From: Acholoe squamosa
Taxonomy: Eukaryota; Annelida; Polychaeta; Phyllodocida; Polynoidae
Length of the DNA stretch: 64,000 nt
NCBI GenBank assembly: GCA_949317995.1
Contig: OX439038.1
Location: forward strand, 67,780,659-67,844,658
Reading direction: 5' to 3'
Each line of letters starts with the position of its first letter. The stretch's first letter is position 1. The notes beneath the pieces are model-generated. The model saw only the letters and a program-made list of their open reading frames with translations. It was not told where the DNA came from and made no database searches. Positions 56,201-64,000 of this stretch are shown in pieces. The position numbers were made by a program, and so were the translations under genes.

Positions 56201-59200
56201 CCCTCAGAGGTACCATTTCTGAGAGTGAGGACTCTATAGATATGCCCCATAGATATAAAGGACGATATAGCATGTCTTGCTCGTTATGATTTCACACATT
56301 GAATAAAACACCTGAATAAAAGGTTATGTACCCCTGCGTGCCACAGGTCAGTCTCATTGGCCAGCGCCCATCCCAGTCTCTGCACCTCTGCTGCATGAAA
56401 CATCCTCTGCCTCTCCCCCTGGAGGACATACCTGAAACCAAGGTGAAAAACGTTTGACACATACTGTTTTATAGTTGCAGCTGCGAATTCGGCATTAAAG
56501 TCCTGCAACAAGTGTCAGTAGAGGTTTCGGCATTGACGCTGATATTCAGCAAGATTCTCATTATACCATATAAGAATTACTCACAGGTCTCGAATAGCTT
56601 TTCTTGAAAGGCGGGATAAAGGCCTAAATCCACTAAGATGCTTTCATATAAGCATGCGTGCATGCATCAAAAATTCCATAGACCTCAATGCATTTTTCTG
56701 ACGCATGTAGTGGAGGGTTTTGCCAAAAAGGAAATGTGAACCCAAAATGAAAGCGTGCACATTTTTGTGTTACTAAATAATTTTTGGATACTCGTTTAGA
56801 TGAAACATGCACGTTTTTTTTCAGATCTCAAAAAGAGTTTCCCGTGCATTCTACTATTAAATTATTTGCCAGTACTACGAAAACGGGTTAGGCCATGCAC
56901 GTTTTCATCAGTGCTCTCTGGCAAAATTTAGAGAGGTTCTTCCTTGTTATCTTTTGGCAAGACCCTCCAGATCTATGTCTTGGTGGATTTGCTACGTGAC
57001 ACTTCACACAACGAAAAACTCTCTATAGGCATAGTATTTTACTCTTATGTAAGAAACATACTTCCGCGTCTCACGTTGAAGGTGGCGGTGACTAGTGGCC
57101 AATGTTGTGTAGGCCTGGTAGATGGCACCATAGCTGTTCTAGAAAAGAAAGGTATAATTGCAAAATATACGATGTAATCTAGGCTACGTTATAGAGTCAT
57201 TACATGAACATCTACCAAAACGATGTAACATAATTAAAAAAGTAATAACCTAGTTGATAATTCGCAAATTAGATGATGCCTCCTCCTAGAATTTGGTGCT
57301 CGAGAATACCTTCAAGGATGTTATATCTTGTTTCATGCTGGCAATCTTCTTAGAGTTAGCTTTGGATGTCGCAGTAGGTGCCGCGTCTCCTGCACAACCT
57401 CGTTTTCGCCCACCACGTCGTCCTTTCCGCTCAGCGTGATGACGTTGTTCTGCGTCTCCATTTGTGACGTCACCTACGTCATGGACGGGTCTGACGTCAA
57501 GGCCGGCACTGTACTTATGGTGGTACCGCCGCCATGTTTGTTCTACCTGTACAGGGAACAGAGAGTCTCTTTTTATATGGATATTGTCATCTTTTATAGT
57601 TGACGTTGAGAGAAACCAAATTTACTGAAATAAAACTCTGTGAGAGACAAAATGTAAATTTCAGATATAAACTATAACAGATTTAAGTAGAAATAGAATA
57701 GGAGCAAAGCCTTAACTGGAATGGCGGGCTGATTTATAACGCTGCCCTAATTAGAGAGGGACCAGGAGGCCAATTCTTAACACACTACGACTGCTCACCT
57801 TCAAGTTGAACTTGAAGTTGAACTTGAAGTGGAGACCCTTGATTAAGTGACATTACAGCCCAATACCCGGTAGTAGGATTATTAGTCATATACTGGTAGT
57901 GCATGCAGCACTACGACTGCCCTACCAAACTCAGCTACATAAGAGCTGATCATACAGAACAGGGTAGGGCATCACCTACGTTCACTGGCACTAACTTTAG
58001 GTCGTCAAATTGGAGTGGCTGTATGCAGTCGCAGTACCGTATGCAGTCGCAGTACCTTAAGAAATGACCTCCTAAGCCTTTATGAACACTGAAAAAAAAA
58101 CGATCCTCAAATATTAGTAAGAAGTTAGGAGGTCAAACTAACTTTTCAGCAAAGGTTATCAAAAAGCAAGTGTCCAAACTTCCTATCCTATCTTAGCGTT
58201 TTCGAACTAACCCTGAGTAAAATTGCCTGACATTATTAGTAATTTGTTAGTCCTTTTTACTAAGACTTTCATTTATTGGTAGTATGGAATAGGAGCTGCA
58301 ATTTTAAGCTTCTGCAAACAAATTTATATTTGGATACTATAAACATCAAAACATGGGAAATCTTGCATACAGACATGAAGAGTCTAGTTTAAATCACTGT
58401 TATCATAAGGAATGATGCCCCCCCCCACAGGATTTGAAAAAATGATGGGAATTTTGTGTAAAGTATTCAAATGTACATTTTGATATTAAAATGTCAAAAA
58501 AATCAGAAAATTATGAAAAAAATCATCAAAAAATGCTGAGGTCGGCCCCTTTTTTTTTTTTTTGGCCTGAGCCACATTGAATTCAAAACCTACTTTGAGT
58601 CTTAGAGTCTATATCAGGATTTTGACTCCTGCAACAGAACCTCTTCATTTAAGAAGCATGTTCTATGCCTCAAATCACAGTTAGAGAACTGCTGCTGCTC
58701 GAATTTTATCTCACCTCGTGCCTTCCTTACGGCCGACACTCAAGGGTGAGAGGTCCCGCGGGTTGTATCCACACCGAAGTGAGATTACCCTTGTGGCGTA
58801 TTTGCCCGGACCCTAGTCTAATGGGGAGGGGGGATGATGGTGACTGAATCTATGGGAAGATAGAAAGCACGCCCCTACACATTTACCGAGGCAATGGTTC
58901 TTTAACATCCGTCACTACATAGGCATGGTGAGAGATGGACAGGCCTGTTTTAAGTCATTAAATTTTGTCTGCCATGACCGCCGAGAGCCTTTCCAGCACA
59001 GCCTAGCCAGAGCAGGGAGGAACTCAACCGACACCTTACGGCGACGTTTGGAACCACCACTGTGCCCCGGCCCGACCTTACAGCCTGTGAGCGGACGCGC
59101 TACCGACTGCGCCACGCCTCCCGGCACAGTTAGAGAACTAACAATGTGGATAATGTGTATATTGAATAGCCACACGAAAGGTGTTTCCATCTTTCTTCCT

Positions 59201-60590
59201 TCTTCCTTCAATAACTCATCAATATGTTAGGTGCATTTTATTAAATGTTATATGAGTACAATTGCAAAAGACTTTCTAAGTCAACGGTCATTGAAATTAA
59301 CCATTATTTTGACAACCATAGACTATTCTATGATGTGCACCTGCCAGAAAATCCTCATACAAACTGCACTGCCACCTGGTGTGAAAAAAACTACTAACCC
59401 TTAGACAAAACTACTAACCTTGGAAAAGTTACTAACTTTTTACTAATTTTCTCTCTTGACTTAGTCAAGCTAGCTTGTCTGAATAGATTAGTGAATGTTA
59501 CTAAGCACCTAGCCATTGTTAGTTAAATGTTAGTCCTGTGTTAGTCACATTTGCTAACTAAAGTAAGTTAGGGGTTTTGACTAACTTAAATTAGATTCAT
59601 TTTTTTTCAGTGAACAGAACTGTCACATTCATTACAGAGATACTCGATTTGGCTCATCTCCTAAGGTATCAGAAGCTCACAAGTGTGCTAGATGTGTCAT
59701 GTGCATTACAACTTGACTACACCAAATTTGAAACTCACAAGCTAATAGATCCTGGAGAAAATGGTCATGTTAATTAAGAGGTAGCAGCGTTAGGCAGAGC
59801 CCGTTAGCTTAGATGAACCTGCCTCTTCCCAAAGCCGGGCAAAGTGTTGCCGAAACATCGAAGTAATGAACAACATTGAACGCTGCTCATTCTATCTAGT
59901 GGTCACCAGATTGCCAATGTGGAGAGGATATAACGAGGCATATAGGAGGGTTGGGTCGAGGACACTGAGTTCATCATCAGCGCTCTAGAGAGATTTAATT
60001 GAAGTGTTCCTCAAAAGTCAAGAGACTCAAGAGAGAGATGTGAGAATCGATGTTGCTTCTTGTTGAATAAAAAAAAATGAAACAAAATTAATAAGAATCA
60101 AAAGATACCTGATATGTCATGATATACATGAATTACTATATTCGGGACCTAATCAGTGTATGGGAATGTCAATCACCTGTGAGTTGTTGCTATAGCGGCG
60201 GATAAGGTTGTCAACGAAATCCACTAGAGACTTCCGGCGGCTGCGTTCTCTTCTTAAGTCATTATGGAGGAAGTTGACTTCCGCCAGAAGTTGCTCTGAA
60301 GACATCCGAGAGGCGGCACGTGTGGCATTATCTCCTAACAGCCATTTCACAGGTTCTGTACTAGTTGGAGGGATATCAGAGTCTGATTTTGAGTTTCCAT
60401 AGACATTAAAATCTTGAATGAAGAAAGTTTTGTGACAATACACATCACTTTTCTTACTCTCCTCTGAGGAAGACAGTTCTGGCCGAACGAATGTCCACAA
60501 AGAGGAAAGCGCTATCAGAAAGATAGTAATCGTCAATGAGGGCATTTTCTGTGTCGATTTGTAAAAGTGATAGTTATTTTGAACCTCCAT
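53258..60590 (-). CDS. Fibrinogen-related domain protein with N-terminal signal anchor, five exons
   Basis: Predicted exons on the minus strand are 60590-60177 (donor CACAG|GTGATT), 57546-57310 (donor TTGAAG|GTATTC), 56502-56312, about 55885 (or 55938)-55185 (donor AAAAG|GTGAGC) and 53940-53258. Phases agree for exons 1-2, 2-3 and 4-5. The exon 3-4 join fits phase 2 only if exon 4 starts at 55885 after a weak acceptor, so it is tentative. The model gives about 741 aa. After a short basic N-terminus comes a hydrophobic helix (about 17-35, PSLTITIFLIALSSLW), either signal peptide or type II anchor, then a heptad-like coil (about 95-138) and a Lys/Arg-rich exon 2. Exon 4 is repetitive Ser/Gly/Asn then Glu-rich. 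The last exon is a 227-residue fibrinogen C domain (KDCSEIDLW, YCDDGWTVIQ, W.DFRDGFG, GLFWIGNEYIHQLT, GVGWWY). Family roles are extracellular recognition and adhesion. The usual NCA cysteine before GGWW is absent. Confidence 0.72.
53975..54444. mobile_element. MITE, GTACGACTG family copy 2, with 81-bp tandem insert
   Basis: The ends CTGGAAGGCATTTCTCTAGA and GAGAAACGCCCTCCAG are inverted, and the CAAATCGTAGTGGGATGCC interior is shared with copy 1. It sits just inside the last intron of the fibrinogen-related gene. At about 54117-54360 it is split by a tandem array (separate entry). Confidence 0.6.
54117..54360. repeat. 81-bp tandem repeat, about three copies
   Basis: CCATGTC.C.TGTC.ATTTTAAGAAAAG recurs with an exact 81-base spacing (54139, 54220, 54301). 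The array is bracketed by GGGGTCTAGA phrases on both sides. Confidence 0.8.
57763..58073. mobile_element. MITE, GTACGACTG family copy 3
   Basis: The ends CAGGAGGCCAATTCTTAACA..ACGACTG and CAGTCGCAGTACCTTAAGAA..GACCTCCT are inverted. The interior shares CTACATAAG.GCTGATC, matching copy 1 (CTACATTAAGTGCTGATC). It lies in the first intron of the fibrinogen-related gene. Confidence 0.65.
58085..59613. mobile_element. TIR element, CACTGAAAAAAAA ends
   Basis: The left GAACACTGAAAAAAAA and right TTTTTTTTCAGTGAAC ends are inverted. Subterminal ACTAAC/GTTAGT motifs recur near both ends, especially at 59390-59590. The interior is non-coding and contains a nested SINE. It lies in intron 1 of the fibrinogen-related gene. 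Confidence 0.65.
58930..59127 (-). mobile_element. tRNA-derived SINE, minus strand
   Basis: On the minus strand the A box GTGGCGCAGTCGGTAGCGC (59115-59097) and a B-box-like GTGGTTCCAAACG (59057-59045) are spaced as in a tRNA head. The tail is unrelated to a tRNA, so it is a SINE and not a tRNA gene. Confidence 0.65.
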
Positions 60591-60597
60591 CGTGCTT

Positions 60598-63114
60598 CTA
60601 GGTAAAAGAAGATTCACAATGTTAACCCATGGGAAGAATACACACAGTATCAATAATCCATGATCCCTGCTGATGTGTTTTATGTCAATAGTGACTAATG
60701 GTGATCGTTATTAGGGTGTAGTTATGAAATAGACAAAGAGAATGATTTTATTCTCTACCCTTGGGTGGATGACACATACCACCAATCCATGACTCTCCTT
60801 AGTGTATGTGTCTCTAGGGGTGGTTGTGTAGGTTTAGCCTGTGGTAACTATTGTTGGACTTTAGCCCTGTGTCTGACTATTCTCCAGCTCCCATTACCAC
60901 CATGTTAATTTGATACCTCTAGACTTATCCACGGACACAACACCACATTAGCACTCAAAAGGACACTAAATCCAAGTGGAATACATATTTATTTTTATCT
61001 AAAACTGATAGGTCAAAACTCAGCTCAAAGGAAGAACACAGTGGCACAATTGTTGGTAAAAATATAATCCAGCTTTCAGACAGACGTCATATAAATAAAT
61101 TTCTTTTTGCAACCCAAGCACTGACAACGAAATCCAGCTTTGATGCTAAAGTCCCTCCTGGAACTAAATAGACCCAGTCGGCTTTATGACTGTGTCTACC
61201 TCTAGCAAATTCCTTGAACAGCACCTTGAAGTCTGGTTAAAGGCACTCAGGCAATGCAGCAGTATGAACAAGTCTGTTGTAAAATATAGATATCCACCTC
61301 GGCCCAATGTAAATAAAAATCACCCTCATTAGTAAAGTCCTCCATAGGATGAATAGGTGCCTTCAGGTCAAATGGAAGCTAAGTGAGCCTTCAGGACTTC
61401 AGCAAAGTACAATTATTGCAGAACTTGACCTCCTGAATGAAGTGCACCGTTGGTTCGTCCTGTATGCGCCCAATACATTGGGTGCAGCAGTGAGTAGTAA
61501 GGCGTAGAGCAGTCAGAAGGCCAATGGGGAGCAGCTCCTGAGCAGCTTGTGGGCAACTCCTGAGTCAGTGAGTAGAACCATGCTGGAGGCAGCATGTTGT
61601 AAGGTTCTAGTACAACCCCTGCACTCAGGACGCAGCAGGAGGCTAGGGCAGTCAAGTAGACTACTCGATAGTGAGCAGGGTTCAACAGATATGATGTGGT
61701 AGTAGTGGGAGGTTTCTACAATACCCATACAGCTTTCTTCAAAACAACATATTTTCTTATAGACTAACTGGTAGAACAATCGTCTAGTGTAATACTCGTT
61801 GTCTACAGAATGAATTGCTGCTTACAGAGCTGATTTTAGGTGAAGGCTGTAGTGTAGAGTACAATCGTTGTCTATCTAATTTACATGCAGAGATATTGAA
61901 TTCAAGCAACGTACATGTATACAGGGTTCTTGTCACGCTCCTATGAAGTACACCAGTGCGGGGGTGGAAACGTTATTTCTTTCAATTCCTGCACTCCTTT
62001 CTATCTTTAGCTTCTTCTAGAAAATGTGAATATTCCGAGTAGAACAGAGGTTTATTAAAGTCTAATGTACTTCAAGATGACCACAGCTTAATCTCTCTTG
62101 GATTCGTGCCTTCTTTTAATTAGACTGCTCAATGGGGTTTATATACTCCATGGGATTGGGCGAGCAAAAGGTAACCCCAACCCTCATCCTCGCCCTCTCT
62201 GCTTATGATGATAAATTTCACGGCCAATTTTTCATACTCCCAAAAATTAAGTGTAATTCAATGTGGTTATTAAACGTATTGATGGACACCAGAATGAAGC
62301 ATCCTTTCTGTGTGGCTGCTCATAATTGTCACAAACCTTACTGCTTACCCCCACTTCCGGCTTTGGGCAGAGTCACACATACGGCATGGCTACCTAACCC
62401 TGTTGTTGATTCACGTGATCTGCAGGCTTCTGTTTCATGTTAATAGGCGGGGAAATTTGTGCTCCATCACTCTTTACCGCTAATGCATCCCGAATGTCTT
62501 CTTTTTTTCCATCTAGGTAGATGAGGCATTAAGAAGTTGGTGTTCATGGTGTGACCTGCTAATTCCTAAAAGGAGAGAGACACCCGACTTATGCCTTTCC
62601 CTTCCATATGCAATGGCGACCCCTATCTCAAATTATTCAATGGTGTGCAAAATAAATTATGGGTTTTTCTCAATCACCATCAAGTTCAGGATTCTTTGTT
62701 TTAGCAAGCTGGGCTACCAATACTCGTTACTGTAAATAAAATTAAGGCCATTGATGAATAAGTTTACTGAAAAAAAATCACTTAATTTCATTCCTATCCA
62801 CAACTTCCTGTATTGATGAAAAGATTATGAATTTACTTTCAAGTTTCAGAGCAAATTCATAATATTAAGACAGTTCTTCATGTCGTCAGTCAATCTTTGA
62901 ACTCTGCACGTGGGAATATCAACACAAACAAAAAACATTGCAACCTCTCCGACCTCTGCTAACATTCAACCCACCCGGAGATGGTTTCAATATGTTCCCG
63001 CTTCCTGCAAATAGAAGACAACTAAAGAGGTTATGGAAATTTGAAGAAGAGAAATACATGGGCTACAACAAATAGCAGTAAGAACGAGCCATTTATCATG
63101 GGATGGGGGGAGAG
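60598..63114. other. Upstream region of the fibrinogen-related gene, no further gene recognised
   Basis: A splice acceptor (minus strand TTCTTTTACCTAG) at 60598 implies an upstream non-coding exon somewhere in this stretch, but I cannot locate it. Open frames here lack motifs. Confidence 0.35.
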
Positions 63115-63147
63115 TGAAGAGAGAGAGAGAGAGAGAGAGAGAGAATG

Positions 63148-63192
<45 letters not shown>

Positions 63193-63200
63193 AGAGAGAT
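63115..63200. repeat. (GA)n microsatellite
   Basis: AG dinucleotide runs are interrupted once by AATGTTC and end in GGGAGGGAGAGAGATAGAGATAGA. Confidence 0.95.
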
Positions 63201-63869
63201 AGAGATAGATAGAGAAAAGGAAAGACTATTAGAAATTAGAAGGAAAGAGGTGTAGGCATCCGAAAATGATGCAACCTTTGGTCTCCCACCCCTTCCCTGG
63301 CCTCTATACCCTTCCTCTGTCCCAACACCCTCGCATATAAGAAGGTCACAACCCTCAAGTGAATGAGGAGAAATATATACAGAAGAAACTCACGTGAAAA
63401 GGTGGAAGTACAATAAAAGAAATAATGTACTTGTCTGACAGGGTCACTCTACATGGGGTCAATAGGTTCATGGCTCGTGGTTGCTGCTGATCCCTAAGAA
63501 CATGATAGTAGTGAGGACAGGTCTGCTCAAAGACAGGCACACAGGGAGATGACAGGCAGGGAGGTATGTCTGTGAATCTGCTGCTAGTGCCTAAATATTG
63601 TAGTAAACAATACTACAATCACATAGTGCTTATGCTTAGTGTAGGATAATCGATCTAAGATTGCCTGAAAAGTGGGTAGATTTTGGAGCCTCGCTGACCA
63701 TCAGACCAATAGTTTATTCAGCTTTATTCATTGATCTGCGCTATCACTGTTGTGTGTTTCAATTTTATTCTAAAATGAGACTGATCTAAATGTGAAAACC
63801 ATAAGTTATATGTTAGCTGATCCCTAACTGGAGAGGTTTTGCAAAAAACACTTATCTGTCAGTCTAGTA
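63201..63869. other. Intergenic, no gene recognised
   Basis: No convincing exon or repeat apart from short AT-rich phrases. Confidence 0.35.
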
Positions 63870-64000
63870 CAGGACGCCGTTTCCTAACAGGCTACGATTG
63901 CACCCACCTAGTCTCACCAACATTCCCATAGGAATAGCATTGGCATTTTGCAGTCGTAATGCTATGAGCGATCGTACTGCCTTGAGAAATGGCCTCCAGA
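63870..64000. mobile_element. MITE, GTACGACTG family copy 4, at window edge
   Basis: The left end AGGACGCCGTTTCCTAACAG..TACGATTG and the right end CGTACTGCCTTGAGAAATGG..CCTCCAG are inverted. It reaches the window edge and may extend by a few bases. Confidence 0.55.

Noticed and set aside
58930..59127. Functional tRNA gene on the minus strand
   Set aside because: The B box is degenerate and no cloverleaf can be folded around it.
62132..62443. 103-codon plus-strand frame rich in Cys and His
   Set aside because: The cysteines and histidines do not form a known zinc-binding pattern, and there is no exon context.

Overview
This window looks like nuclear DNA from an invertebrate animal, probably marine. 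It is AT-rich, with long introns, GT..AG splice sites and animal-type multi-domain proteins (BTB-Kelch, TMEM42-like, ubiquitin-like/ankyrin, fibrinogen-related). It is also densely seeded with LTR retrotransposons, tRNA-derived SINEs and many small palindromic DNA-transposon relics. I saw no bacterial operon, CRISPR array, rRNA gene or intact tRNA gene. The exact phylum cannot be settled by eye.

Layout. 1-6.7 kb: intergenic DNA with several MITEs and a TA microsatellite. 6.68-12.68 kb: a complete-looking LTR element on the minus strand with 355-bp LTRs, a 4-bp target duplication and a tRNA-His-type primer site. It carries decayed coding sequence with C2H2-like fingers and a coiled coil, and no recognisable reverse transcriptase or integrase. 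13.26-15.70 kb (minus): a three-exon BTB-BACK-Kelch gene. 17.1-20.1 kb: fold-back elements. 18.80-24.70 kb (plus): a three-exon TMEM42-like membrane protein gene. Its second intron is occupied by a ~2.5-kb minisatellite whose unit copies the end of exon 2 together with the 5' splice site. 26.6-31.5 kb (plus): a Ty3/gypsy element with 168-bp LTRs, damaged by two in-frame stops and a frameshift. 32.3-33.5 kb: SINE heads, a hairpin and MITEs. 34-48 kb: mostly gene-free, with microsatellites, nested TIR elements at 43.4-45.9 kb and the tail of a LINE reverse-transcriptase ORF at 46.95 kb. 48.4-52.1 kb (plus): a ubiquitin-like/ankyrin protein with a Trp/Lys-rich C-terminal coil. 53.3-60.6 kb (minus, convergent): a gene for a membrane-anchored or secreted fibrinogen-related protein. 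60.6-64 kb: no gene seen, plus a GA microsatellite and a MITE cut by the window edge.

The host genes have no obvious shared pathway. The most unusual feature is the TMEM42 intron array, because the tandem unit appears to have been seeded by a coding-exon/splice-donor junction. Every copy therefore carries a donor-like GTA motif, and many copies also carry a TACTAAC branch-point-like motif. All gene models come from reading frames, splice consensus and remembered family features. No database search or RNA evidence was available.
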